Positions 23,777 to 31,622 of a DNA stretch of 36,359 nucleotides are shown in pieces. Position 1 is the first letter of the stretch. Every line of letters begins with the position of its first letter. This stretch comes from Planctomycetaceae bacterium (GTDB lineage: Bacteria > Planctomycetota > Planctomycetia > Planctomycetales > Planctomycetaceae): contig JABURQ010000093.1 of the NCBI GenBank assembly GCA_014762625.1, positions 1 to 36,359 on the forward strand, given 5' to 3'. The position numbers and the translations under genes were made by a program. The notes beneath the pieces are model-generated. The model was not told where the DNA came from, did not search any database, and saw only the letters and a list, made by a program, of their open reading frames with translations.

Positions 23777-25261
23777 TCACTCGCCGATCGCATAGAGCTT
23801 CGTGCGAGTTCGGATAAATAATCGCCCGTCGGAGATCGCAGGAGTGGCGACAATCCCTTCGCCCATGTCGTTTCGCGACAGAACCGTCAGCTCAGGATCG
23901 TCCTGAAGCACCACGACGCGTCCATTCTCTCCGGCGATAAAGATCTTTCCGTCGCCATAAATCGGCGAAGCAAAGTACTGACTGGCATTTGGAATTCTCT
24001 GCGGTGGTCGAATCGCCTCACCCGTCTCCACATCAAACAAAGTCGTAATGCCGCCCCCTTTGACCAGCAGCATTCGTTCTCCGTGAATGAACGGCGACAC
24101 AATATGATCGGTATGTTTCGTGCGATGTTTCCAGAGCACGTGAGTTTGAGTCACATCGCCGCGGCCTCCCCCGCGTACTGCGAGAACATATTCATCCGCA
24201 GGATTTTCATCCCCGAACTTGGCTCCGGCGAAGTTATCCGGAAACAGAAACGCCTTATCGAGTTCGTCCCCCTCCAACAAACCGTCCTCATTGTCATCGC
24301 CGCGATCGAAGGTCCGTTCATAAAATTCCTGCGGCACCTTGTCTCGACCGACGAACGCCTGGATCTCGGCTTTCGAGACCTTGCCGTCGCTGTTCCCCGT
24401 GTCCGCCTGATCGACGGAAACCAGCCACTGGTTGGCGATGCCCCCACTCTGCAGGGAGATATAAATCGTTCCATTCAGACAAACCGGCGTCGTTTTGATA
24501 TTTCTCAACAAGGTCTTGGCCACCCACAGTCGCTGACCGGTATCGGGATCGTAGCCGATCAATTTCCCGGTCCCGGCGACGATCAACTCATCTCCCTTGT
24601 CGGTCCGGCAGATGACCGGATGAGAATAATTGACCGCCATTTCGGAGCGCTGCTCCTTCCAGACAACCTCGCCGGTCTGTTTATCGAACGCATAAATCGC
24701 GGGAGCGAGATCATCGTCCTGACAGAAAATCACTTTGTCCTGATAAAGCACGGGAGACATACCTGCCCCCCACTTGAAAACGAAAAAGGGCCGCGGCAGT
24801 TTCTGCCGCCAGATCACCTCACCCGTTTGAGCATCCAGCGCGAGCATCCCCAGCGTTTTGAAGTAGAAATAGACCCGCTCCGCATCTGCTGCCGGTGTCG
24901 TGCTGGCGTGTGAGTTCGTGGCGTGAACTTCCATCAAACCCGGAGTCTGCCAGGTTTTCCGCCACAGTTCTTCACCAGTCCCGGCGTCATAGCAGAACAG
25001 GCCGACCGTTTGTTCGTCGATCATCCCGTTGGTGAAGACGCGACCGGCCGCGACGACGGGAGAACCAATCCCGTCCCCCACTTCCGCAGACCAGACCACA
25101 TTCTCCGTCGCTGAGAAGGACTCCGGTAGCGACGCCTCCTCCTGCGAAATCCCCGTACAATTAGGCCCCCGAAACTGAGGCCAGTCAGCCGCCACCAGAG
25201 AGCAAGTGATGCTGAGGACCAGAAGAAATGCCGGGAACGTGGTTCGATTCTGTCTCAACAT
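23777..25261 (-). CDS. Secreted PQQ-type beta-propeller protein with an EF-hand insertion
   Basis: A 494-residue exported protein. Signal peptide AFLLVLSITCSLVAA, then the WPQFRGPN opening typical of planctomycete PQQ-like propellers. Repeats of the form YDAGTGEELWRK (about 91), LDAQTGEVIWRQ (142), FDKQTGEVVWKE (192) and YDPDTGQRLWVA (237) are propeller blades. Between blades, at about 283-340, sits an EF-hand-like pair. The first loop is degenerate (TGNSDGKVSKAE); the second is canonical (D322, N324, D326, G327, E333). Calcium binding is inferred. The PQQ-type fold does not prove a dehydrogenase, since many such proteins are scaffolds. It converges on the Tat-exported protein at 22472-23758. 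The start ATG at 25261 has GGAG upstream. Confidence 0.9.
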   Translation of the reverse strand: MLRQNRTTFPAFLLVLSITCSLVAADWPQFRGPNCTGISQEEASLPESFSATENVVWSAEVGDGIGSPVVAAGRVFTNGMIDEQTVGLFCYDAGTGEELWRKTWQTPGLMEVHATNSHASTTPAADAERVYFYFKTLGMLALDAQTGEVIWRQKLPRPFFVFKWGAGMSPVLYQDKVIFCQDDDLAPAIYAFDKQTGEVVWKEQRSEMAVNYSHPVICRTDKGDELIVAGTGKLIGYDPDTGQRLWVAKTLLRNIKTTPVCLNGTIYISLQSGGIANQWLVSVDQADTGNSDGKVSKAEIQAFVGRDKVPQEFYERTFDRGDDNEDGLLEGDELDKAFLFPDNFAGAKFGDENPADEYVLAVRGGGRGDVTQTHVLWKHRTKHTDHIVSPFIHGERMLLVKGGGITTLFDVETGEAIRPPQRIPNASQYFASPIYGDGKIFIAGENGRVVVLQDDPELTVLSRNDMGEGIVATPAISDGRLFIRTRTKLYAIGE

Positions 25262-25296
25262 CGTCAATTCTCCGAAAGTCTGAATAAAAGCGCTTC

Positions 25297-25353
25297 AGAG
25301 CTTGTCTTCTAATTCGCCATTCGTAGCCAAAATGGAATTTGAAGACAGGCTCT
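25297..25353. repeat. Long imperfect palindrome (57 bp)
   Basis: AGAGCTTGTCTTC at 25297-25309 pairs with GAAGACAGGCTCT at 25341-25353: 13 positions, one a G-T wobble. Inside, AATTC-G-CCATT pairs with AATGG-AATT around a loop of about 9 nt. The result is a nearly complete hairpin about 57 nt long between two minus-strand genes. On the minus strand it is followed by TTTT at about 25286-25289, so it may act as a terminator for the upstream gene. Its size and symmetry also suit a REP/MITE-like dispersed repeat. Confidence 0.6.
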
Positions 25354-25527
25354 CAGACTTTATCCTCCCGTGATCGCAGCTCGGGATCAACTCTTTTCCG
25401 GAGCACATTTCGGTTCTGACAAGATTGGTTTGCGGCGGCGTCCGGGAATCCAACAGACGTCGAAGACGAAGCACAAGAGTTCTTCTTGCAGAACTGGATT
25501 TGAGAGACCATGAAGTGCGCGCAGAGA

Positions 25528-26004
25528 TCATCGCAAGTACTGCGTCCAGGAGATCCGGGTCGTCTCTTCATTCTCGCCGCGGGTGATGATCAGAGTCGTC
25601 GATCGCTGTGCGGAATTGACCAAAATGGTATGAAACGCAAACGGACGTCCCTCGGATTCATCGTTGAAAACGACCGATCGCCCCGTCTCCGCCGCAATGC
25701 CGAGTTGGCGATCGTGTTCGGGATTGCGCGTGAGCAGTTCTCGATAAAACGCCACGACTTTCTCGACGGAGTCCTCGGTCGTCATAGTTGTCTTGAGAAT
25801 GCTGGAAACGACGGTGCGGTTTCCCGCCGCGTCGATCGTCGCACCGTCAGACATTTGCGATTTTCCAATCTTCGCGTCGGGATAGCGCCACTTCACGATC
25901 GTTCCGATTAAGGTCACCGGTTCATCGGCAGACGCCGAGGTCGGACTGACAGTCATGCAAGAAAAAATAACAGAAAGCATCAGGAGCGGATAAGTGTGTC
26001 GCAT
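25528..26004 (-). CDS. Secreted hypothetical protein (158 aa)
   Basis: The frame extends further upstream, but the ATG at 26004 has GGAGAA 6 nt before it and gives a Sec signal peptide (RHTYPLLMLSVIFSCMTVSPTSASA). The mature part has an extended N-terminal segment (VTLIGTIVKWRYPDAKIGKSQMSDG), then TTEDSVEKVVAFYRELL, a helix like those in small periplasmic proteins where a strand-helix unit precedes a beta sheet, then strands (FAFHTILVNSAQRSTTLIITRG). No named family is recognised. It is separated from the propeller gene by 266 bp containing only the 25297-25353 palindrome. Confidence 0.75.
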   Translation of the reverse strand: MRHTYPLLMLSVIFSCMTVSPTSASADEPVTLIGTIVKWRYPDAKIGKSQMSDGATIDAAGNRTVVSSILKTTMTTEDSVEKVVAFYRELLTRNPEHDRQLGIAAETGRSVVFNDESEGRPFAFHTILVNSAQRSTTLIITRGENEETTRISWTQYLR

Positions 26005-26075
26005 TTCGGTTCTCCGGTTCGAGGTGAGTGACATCTTCGTGATGAGACGCGACTTCACGAGAGATGTTAGCGAGC

Positions 26076-26096
26076 TTTTCTGTTTTTTTCAGAAAA
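26076..26096. terminator. T-rich hairpin between minus-strand genes
   Basis: TTTTCTG/CAGAAAA (26076-26082 with 26090-26096) around seven T. It lies between the gene ending at 26121 and the gene starting at 26004 on the minus strand. It is AT-rich and weak. It may mark the end of the upstream transcript. Confidence 0.35.
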
Positions 26097-26120
26097 TGTC
26101 GAGATTGGCTAAGCGGCTGG

Positions 26121-26798
26121 TTAAGTCTTTGGCTGTGTGATCTTCAGCGTGTGAAATGAGCTTTCGAGTTCTTTCTCATCGAAGCCTGAACCCCATACTT
26201 TGATGGTGGCGTATCCTCCGGGGACGGACAGCACGTAATCGACTTGCCGATTCGTTTCTTTCCCGGTGACCTCATAGACGTATTTCTGGCCGTTTGCTTC
26301 TCCGTAAGTCACGGTCTCAGAGGTTCGTTGGGCGACATTCTGCAACTGCGGAGGAAGAGGCATCGCCATTTGCCGTTGTAACAGGTCAAAACTCAACTCG
26401 TCGATTGGCAGCACGACGGCGAGCAGTTTTCCCTTCCGCAACTCAGCCCCATTGTTTGAGAGCGACCAGCCTTCAGGAGCCTCCAGGTCGACCTGCGGAA
26501 TTTCGGGGATCTGACTCGTGTCATTTTCAAGCAGATCGGCAGCGGTCAAGCTGAGCAGGAATCCCGAAATCCAATGCGCGGGATGGGTGTTTGAATCGAA
26601 GGAACCGAGCCAATCATCGAGCGCCTCTCTGTCAGCGTCGAGCGTCGCTTCGGGATCCTCCTGAAACAGACGTTCGCGCAGCGCCTCTTCCAGAGTTGTC
26701 GGATCGACATCTTCATTCAATTCCTCCAGAGGAAGCGCTTCCAGCTCCCGTATGAATGGTTTCAAGTAACCAAGTTGTTCGGGGAGGGGTGGGATCAT
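26121..26798 (-). CDS. Hypothetical cytoplasmic protein (225 aa)
   Basis: A soluble acidic protein without a signal peptide. The first 80 residues are helical and rich in Glu/Asp (LEALPLEELNEDVDPTTLEEALRERLFQEDPEATLDADREALDDWLGSF). Residues about 120-225 form a beta-rich domain (APEGWSLSNNGAELRKGKLLAVVLPIDEL … VTYGEANGQKYVYEVTGKETNRQVDYVLSVPGGYATIKVWGSGF). No family is recognised. It starts 98 bp after the end of the 188-residue gene on the same strand, so the two may be co-transcribed. Codon use matches its neighbours. Confidence 0.75.
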   Translation of the reverse strand: MIPPLPEQLGYLKPFIRELEALPLEELNEDVDPTTLEEALRERLFQEDPEATLDADREALDDWLGSFDSNTHPAHWISGFLLSLTAADLLENDTSQIPEIPQVDLEAPEGWSLSNNGAELRKGKLLAVVLPIDELSFDLLQRQMAMPLPPQLQNVAQRTSETVTYGEANGQKYVYEVTGKETNRQVDYVLSVPGGYATIKVWGSGFDEKELESSFHTLKITQPKT

Positions 26799-26896
26799 GA
26801 CAATCTATCGTCCGAGGTAGTTGAGGGCGTTCAGTAATGTAGATTTCCAATCACGGACATCACTGTCCCTTGATTCTTACTATCGAGATATTTGCT

Positions 26897-27463
26897 CTAA
26901 TGTCGAAACGACACCAGCGAAAGTTTCTTGTCCATGCATTCTTTCAGCGTCGCTGCGTAAGCTTCCATGTCTTCAGCGACATCTTCCGCATCCATTTCGC
27001 GACCAATGGCGCCGCCACTCAATCGACGCAGAAGAAATCCGACAAACGTTTTTTTGGCTCGGGGTTTGGTTTCCGTGGCGAGTTGATATTCGGCTTCGAG
27101 TTCGGACTGCTCGAGATATCCGATTTCGGGAAAATCTGATCCGTCATAGGGAATGTCGATCGGTGCACCGTTGGCGATCAATTTCGACTTGTAAGGATGA
27201 TCGCGAACGGCATAAACATCTTCGCCCACCATCTCGCCGATTTCTTCACAAATCGCTTTCAACGCATATCCATACAGATGCTTCGTACCTTCCTCGTGCT
27301 GGCAGTTCCCCTTGATGATTCGCTTCAGAGCATCGCGTTCGTCAGTTTCCAGCGAATCCTCACCTCCTGATATTTTCTGATAGAGCGTCCGATCGTCTGA
27401 GCCTGGAATCTCCCGCAATTGCTCGAGATCGACTCCATAAAACATGTGAGAATAGCCCATCAT
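26897..27463 (-). CDS. Hypothetical protein, possibly DUF7691-like (188 aa)
   Basis: Begins MMGYSHMFYGVDLEQLREIPGSDD, followed by LYQKI and a central HLYGYALKAICEEIGEMVG helix. This opening (xxYxxxxYxVDLExLxxxxGSxD) resembles the DUF7691 family as I remember it, a family without known function; this is a weak match. No signal peptide or membrane segment. GAGGTC lies 4-8 nt before the two adjacent ATG codons. It precedes the 225-residue hypothetical on the same strand, and an immunity or regulatory role cannot be excluded. Confidence 0.75.
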   Translation of the reverse strand: MMGYSHMFYGVDLEQLREIPGSDDRTLYQKISGGEDSLETDERDALKRIIKGNCQHEEGTKHLYGYALKAICEEIGEMVGEDVYAVRDHPYKSKLIANGAPIDIPYDGSDFPEIGYLEQSELEAEYQLATETKPRAKKTFVGFLLRRLSGGAIGREMDAEDVAEDMEAYAATLKECMDKKLSLVSFRH

Positions 27464-27799
27464 TGACCTCGTGAAATGGATGCAGCGAGAAGACTAAGTT
27501 CCCGAGTCTTCGGCCGCCTCGGCGATATCAAACATCAAGAGTGGGGGACTTTCCCTGGCGGTCGGCGAATCTCGAGATGCAATAGATTACGGTAGTTTGG
27601 AACGCATCTCCAGAAGATCTTAACGGCACTCGAAGAGGTTCGGATCCCGACTTTTTCGCCGCGCAGCAAAAAACGGACTCGGCTGCAGATTCGCAACCGA
27701 GTCCGTGTTCGTATCACCTGCTTGCCGCTTCGAAGAGGGTCCAGCTTTCGAAACGTCGCACTCTCCTCAATTCGGATATCTCTGTCCGGGCCTGCCGAC
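27464..27799. other. Intergenic region
   Basis: 336 bp between two minus-strand genes. Apart from the terminator at 27668-27706 nothing is supported. Short frames here have arginine-rich, non-protein-like translations. Confidence 0.5.
27668..27706 (-). terminator. Intrinsic terminator of the small secreted protein gene
   Basis: On the minus strand, a 10-bp stem ACGGACTCGG/CCGAGTCCGT (27697-27706 with 27673-27682) with a 14-nt loop is followed directly by a run of six T (27668-27673). This is a textbook Rho-independent terminator, about 95 nt after the stop at 27800. Confidence 0.85.
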
Positions 27800-28105
27800 T
27801 CAGAACGTATCCAGAATAAAGTGATGGCCGCTGTGATAAGGACGATCCATCAAGTAGAAATTGTGCCAGTTGCTGTTGAAGACCGGAATGCGGCGATTGG
27901 CCGGATACCGGTAGTACATGTGATCGAATTCCCGCGGGGCCTGGAAGTTGTGCGGGTAATACACGTACGGGTAATAGTTGAATCGATTCCAGTCGGTCGG
28001 TTGACCTTCTCCGGCCGCTTCCGCGGTTCGGTCACCCGTCATAAATCCGCTGATCGCGGCGGCAGCCAACATCGTCATTGCGAAGGTGAGAGTCCGTTTC
28101 ACCAT
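27800..28105 (-). CDS. Small secreted Tyr-rich planctomycete protein
   Basis: A 101-residue protein: signal peptide VKRTLTFAMTMLAAAAISGFMTGDRTAEA, then an aromatic mature part (NRFNYYPYVYYPHNFQAP, HMYYRYPANRRIPVFNSNWHNFYLMDRP, HSGHHFILDTF). The YYPYxYYPHNF…YRYP…RIPVxNxxWHNxY…GHHFxLDxF pattern is a small exported family I have seen in planctomycetes, sometimes labelled 'calmodulin-binding' without evidence. The start at 28105 has AAGGAG about 9 nt upstream. A strong terminator follows at 27668-27706, so it is a single-gene transcript. A cell-envelope structural role is a guess from its composition. Confidence 0.85.
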   Translation of the reverse strand: MVKRTLTFAMTMLAAAAISGFMTGDRTAEAAGEGQPTDWNRFNYYPYVYYPHNFQAPREFDHMYYRYPANRRIPVFNSNWHNFYLMDRPYHSGHHFILDTF

Positions 28106-28467
28106 AGTAAAAACTCCTTTGAGTCGATGGAGAGTGAGTCCTTGCGGACGACAGCGAGATCGGCCTTTGTCTCCAGCCATCTTCCCGCATGGCTCATTCA
28201 TGGCGGCGGAGTTCGCTCCCCTCGACCGAGATGTCTCGGACGCTATGCGAACTACGCAGTCCGGCGTGAACCAAGTTCCGCTCTGAATTATTCATCGGAC
28301 ACTCCCCCCCAATCACAACAGGAAACTTCCTCCCAAACGGCACAATCCGCACAATTCCCGGGTCCGGAACCGTCTGGAGCAAGAAAGCTTCGGGAAAAGT
28401 GGATCTTGTCAGAAAGCGGTTTCTCCCCTAACTTACAGGTATTCTCACCTTGATAGAGACAGTTTTC
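28106..28467. promoter_or_regulatory. Divergent intergenic region
   Basis: 362 bp between the minus-strand small secreted protein gene and the plus-strand M28 peptidase gene. Promoters for both should lie here. No gene or clear operator is visible. Confidence 0.4.
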
Positions 28468-29646
28468 ATGCGATTTGCCCATCTTTCCCTCGTCACTCTG
28501 CTGTACCTCACGACCACGGTCACGGCCGCCGATACGAACTCCCTTCGCGCGCTGAGAGCCCCGAAACCGGTTCACGTCGAGGAAGCCCGCCTGCGGTCGC
28601 ACATCAAATTCCTGGCGCACGAACGACTGGTCGGTCGCCGCGGCAAAGGATCGCGGGAAGCGGCCGAGTACCTGAAAAAGCAGTTTGCAGCGTACGGTCT
28701 CGAACCGTTGTTCGACGGAGACTTTTTTCAGGAGGTTCCGGGAAGTCCCAAATTCAGTATTCCGGGGGGACGTAATGTCGGGGCGATGTTGCGCGGCAGC
28801 GATCCGGATTTGAAAAACGAGTACATCGTCATCGGCGCCCATTACGATCATCTCGGCAAACGAGGTGACGCGATCTTTCACGGCGCGGACGACAACGCCA
28901 GCGGGACGGCGATGTTGCTGGAGACGGCCCGCGTACTGTCGCAGTCGCCGGTGAAGCTCAAGCGGAGCGTCATGTTTGTCGGCTTCGATCTCGAAGAACG
29001 TCTGTTGTGGGGATCGCGATGGTTCGTCGCCCATCCCCCCGTCCCTCAGGAACAGATGAAATGCCTCCTCGTCGCCGACATGATCGGTCGATCGCTGGCG
29101 GGACTGGACCTGAATACCGTCTTCGTGATGGGGAGCGAACACTCACCTCAATTGATTTCCGCCCTCGATGCGGCGGAGTCCTCCGAAGAACTCCACATCG
29201 CTCGACTCGGAATCGACCTGATCGGCACGCGCAGCGATTACGGACCGTTCTGGAACGAGGAAATTCCATTCCTCTTTTTCTCTTCGGGGGAACATCCCGA
29301 CTATCACAAACCGACCGATACCGCCGACAAGATTCGCTACCGACAAGTCAGTATGGTGACCGACCTCGTGCGTCAGTTAACGACCACTCTCGCCTCAGCA
29401 GACGAGACGCCGACCTGGACCAACGATGTGACCCCCTCTGTCGAAGAGGTCAAAGCAGTCCGAACGATCGCGACGCGGTTATTGGAAAACCAGCCTCCCG
29501 GCAATCCGCTGGGGACGTCACAGTTGCTGCTGTTGGGGCACATCAAAGCCGAGACCGCCAAGATCCTGAATCGCGGCGAGATGACGTCCGGGGAACGAAC
29601 CTGGCTGATTCGCGTCTCGCAACTGTTACTGTTCTCGGTTCTGTAG
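28468..29646 (+). CDS. Secreted M28-family zinc aminopeptidase
   Basis: A 392-residue exported protein: signal peptide RFAHLSLVTLLYLTTTVTAA, then the M28 di-zinc peptidase domain. Ligand motifs are GAHYDHLG (H125, with catalytic D127), GADDNASG (bridging D141), FDLEER (catalytic/metal Glu pair at about 176-177), VADMIG (Asp at about 205) and SGEHPDYHKPTDTADKI (final His). These enzymes remove N-terminal residues from peptides, or act as glutaminyl cyclases or carboxypeptidase-like variants. The ATG at 28468 was preferred over an upstream TTG because it starts the signal peptide. Only 17 bp separate its stop from the converging LOG-family gene. Substrate unknown. Confidence 0.92.
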   Translation: MRFAHLSLVTLLYLTTTVTAADTNSLRALRAPKPVHVEEARLRSHIKFLAHERLVGRRGKGSREAAEYLKKQFAAYGLEPLFDGDFFQEVPGSPKFSIPGGRNVGAMLRGSDPDLKNEYIVIGAHYDHLGKRGDAIFHGADDNASGTAMLLETARVLSQSPVKLKRSVMFVGFDLEERLLWGSRWFVAHPPVPQEQMKCLLVADMIGRSLAGLDLNTVFVMGSEHSPQLISALDAAESSEELHIARLGIDLIGTRSDYGPFWNEEIPFLFFSSGEHPDYHKPTDTADKIRYRQVSMVTDLVRQLTTTLASADETPTWTNDVTPSVEEVKAVRTIATRLLENQPPGNPLGTSQLLLLGHIKAETAKILNRGEMTSGERTWLIRVSQLLLFSVL

Positions 29647-29663
29647 AGTGGCCGGAAGGCCCT

Positions 29664-30494
29664 TTATCCGGTAGACGCGGTCGGCGACCAGTCGTTTTGT
29701 TCGGGAGCGTCTTTCTTCCAGTTCCGCATGTTCCAGACGCGCGACGGCCGATTGTGCTTGTCGCTCGGTCCACTGTTCGACGGACAAGTACTCAAGGCCT
29801 CTATCACTTCTTCCACCGAATCGGTCAACAGGAATCGATGGACGTCGAATTCGCTGATCGTCCCCTGTTCGATCATGACGTTGTGTAGAAAATCGAACAT
29901 CGGTTGCCAGTATTTTTTACCGACAAAAATCACCGGAAAGTTCAAAATCTTACCCGTTTGAATCAGGGTAGCCGCCTCGAAAGCTTCATCCATCGTGCCG
30001 TATCCTCCCGGCAGAATGATAAAGGCTTGCGAATACTTCACCAGCATCACCTTCCGGACGAAGAAGTAGCGGAACGTCGCCAGAATATCGATGTACGGAT
30101 TCGGTTCCTGTTCGTGAGGCAGGATAATGTTGCAGCCGACCGAACGACCGTTGGCTTCCTGAGCGCCGCGGTTGGCGGCTTCCATGATGCCGGGACCTCC
30201 CCCGGTCATGACGGTAAAACCGATACGCGACAGCTCCGCCCCGATCTCGCGAGCGAGGATATAGAATTCGTGATCTTCATCGAATCGAGCCGATCCAAAC
30301 ACGCTGACACAGGGGCCGAGAAAATGAAGTGTCCGAAAACCGTGGATAAACTCTTTCGCAATTCGCAACAGGCGAAAGAATTCCGCCGTCCGCGAACGCG
30401 GACCTTCCAACAGATAACGGTCTTCCTGAATCCAGCCGAAATTAGAGGCGGTGTAATGATCGTGTGAATTCTTTGAGGTGTTTTTGTCCAACAT
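29664..30494 (-). CDS. LOG-family protein (TIGR00730, PGGxGTxxE nucleotide hydrolase)
   Basis: A 276-residue protein. The start at 30494 (MLDKNTSKNS) cuts off a long upstream extension that overlaps the VOC gene. Family motifs are VSVFGSAR (64-70), MTGGGPGIMEAANRGA (96-111), FRYFFVRKVMLV (141-152) and LPGGYGTMDEAFEAATLIQ (161-179). PGGYGTMDE is the LOG catalytic signature. LOG proteins release the base from nucleoside 5'-monophosphates (cytokinin riboside or AMP/IMP type), and bacterial members are often mislabelled lysine decarboxylases. There is a polar extension of about 35 residues at the C-terminus. Cytoplasmic. The VOC gene upstream is separated by 62 bp on the same strand. Confidence 0.92.
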   Translation of the reverse strand: MLDKNTSKNSHDHYTASNFGWIQEDRYLLEGPRSRTAEFFRLLRIAKEFIHGFRTLHFLGPCVSVFGSARFDEDHEFYILAREIGAELSRIGFTVMTGGGPGIMEAANRGAQEANGRSVGCNIILPHEQEPNPYIDILATFRYFFVRKVMLVKYSQAFIILPGGYGTMDEAFEAATLIQTGKILNFPVIFVGKKYWQPMFDFLHNVMIEQGTISEFDVHRFLLTDSVEEVIEALSTCPSNSGPSDKHNRPSRVWNMRNWKKDAPEQNDWSPTASTG

Positions 30495-30556
30495 GCGAGC
30501 AGCTCCGTTTTGAGATGACCGCGAAAGGATAGCGATTTCGGACGATTCCGCGAAGA

Positions 30557-30976
30557 TCAGTCGGCGAATGACCACAAACCCGGATTGGCCAGTTCCACCG
30601 AATTCCCGGCGGGATCGCGAAAATAGATCGAGACCGCCCCATTCGGCCAGACAACTTCCGACTCGATCTCGACTCCAAAACCGGCAAGCCTCTCTTTCCA
30701 GCCGGGCATTTCCTCCGGCGAGACGGCGAACGCGACGTGCCCTGCTCCTTGTGCGCCGTGTAGGGGGATCGGTTGACCGTCCACGTCGCTTTGCTCGTGA
30801 GCGGTGTGCCGGGGATTGAAGATCAACAGCATACTTTCGTCGCAACGAAAAAAGAGGTGCCGCTCGTCCAGAGGATCGTCGACAACTTCCAAACCGAGGA
30901 ACTGTTCGTAGAACGGACGCATCGCCGCCAGATCGTCGGCATAGAGACAGGTTTCGAGAACGCGAAGTGAATTCAT
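30557..30976 (-). CDS. VOC-family (glyoxalase/bleomycin-resistance fold) protein
   Basis: A 139-residue single VOC module built of two beta-alpha-beta-beta-beta units: LETCLYADDLAAMRPFYEQFLGLEVV, then GHVAFAVSPEEMPGWKERLAGFGVEIESEVVWPNGAVSIYFRDPAGNSVELANP. Candidate metal ligands are E8, the His of GAGHVAF and the Glu of NSVELANP. The family includes glyoxalases, dioxygenases and fosfomycin/bleomycin-resistance proteins, so the reaction is not determinable. It is cytoplasmic. It is divergent from the Nudix gene across 40 bp and upstream of the LOG gene on the same strand. Confidence 0.9.
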   Translation of the reverse strand: MNSLRVLETCLYADDLAAMRPFYEQFLGLEVVDDPLDERHLFFRCDESMLLIFNPRHTAHEQSDVDGQPIPLHGAQGAGHVAFAVSPEEMPGWKERLAGFGVEIESEVVWPNGAVSIYFRDPAGNSVELANPGLWSFAD

Positions 30977-31016
30977 CGGCAGCGGAGCCTTCGTCGCGAG
31001 GAGGGTGTCGGTTACG

Positions 31017-31622
31017 ATGAGCCTCGAAATTCCGTCTCACGATTCTCATCGGGATCAGTTCATCATGACACAACACGGCCCCTGGTTCATCAATTCTTCC
31101 GCAGACGTCTACTCCGATCCCTGGTTGTCCGTTCGCTGCGATCAGGTAACCCGTCCCGACGGGAAACCGGGGACTCACAGCGTCGTCACCATCAAGCCCG
31201 GCGTCTCAGTCCTCGCCATGGATGAAGATCAGAACGTCTATCTGACCGACGAATTTCATTACGCCATCGGTCGCGATTCGCTGGAGACTGTCAGCGGCGG
31301 TATCGACGGCGAGGAATCTCCCGAGCAGGCGGCTCGTCGCGAATTGCAGGAAGAACTCGGCCTGCTGGCAGAAGAGTTAATCCCTCTGGGAACCGTCGAT
31401 CCATTTACGAGTTCGCTCTATTCGCCGACGAAACTTTTTCTCGCGCGGGGCTTAACGGAAACCGAGACGAATCCGGACGGGACCGAATTAATCCGCAGGA
31501 TTCAAATGCCGTTCGCGGAAGCGGTGGAGAAGGTGATGTCGAGCGAAATCACCCACGCTCCCAGTGGCATCCTGATTCTAAAAACCGAACGCTGGTTGCG
31601 AGAAACGAAAGCTAAGCAATGA
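31017..31622 (+). CDS. Nudix hydrolase (ADP-ribose pyrophosphatase-like)
   Basis: A 201-residue protein with a perfect Nudix box, G94-x5-E100-x7-R108-E109-U-x-E112-E113-x-G115-U, within [23 protein letters not shown]. The surrounding core ([50 protein letters not shown]) resembles NudF-type ADP-sugar pyrophosphatases. Such enzymes hydrolyse nucleoside diphosphates linked to another moiety and need Mg2+. The ATG at 31017 follows AGGAGGG (30999-31005) by 11 nt; an internal ATG at 31065 is an alternative start. Its 3' end overlaps the end of the converging DUF1501 gene by 11 bp. Confidence 0.9.
   Translation: MSLEIPSHDSHRDQFIMTQHGPWFINSSADVYSDPWLSVRCDQVTRPDGKPGTHSVVTIKPGVSVLAMDEDQNVYLTDEFHYAIGRDSLETVSGGIDGEESPEQAARRELQEELGLLAEELIPLGTVDPFTSSLYSPTKLFLARGLTETETNPDGTELIRRIQMPFAEAVEKVMSSEITHAPSGILILKTERWLRETKAKQ

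Noticed and set aside
25295-25531. 78-residue minus-strand frame
   Set aside because: It covers the 57-bp palindrome and has an Arg/Ser-rich translation without a ribosome binding site. Treated as non-coding.
27535-27717. 60-residue minus-strand frame
   Set aside because: Arg-rich, and runs through a clear intrinsic terminator stem.
30495-31178. N-terminal extension of the LOG-family gene (504-residue frame)
   Set aside because: The extension overlaps the VOC gene in another frame and the divergent Nudix gene. The LOG homology begins after the ATG at 30494, which has its own upstream GGAG.
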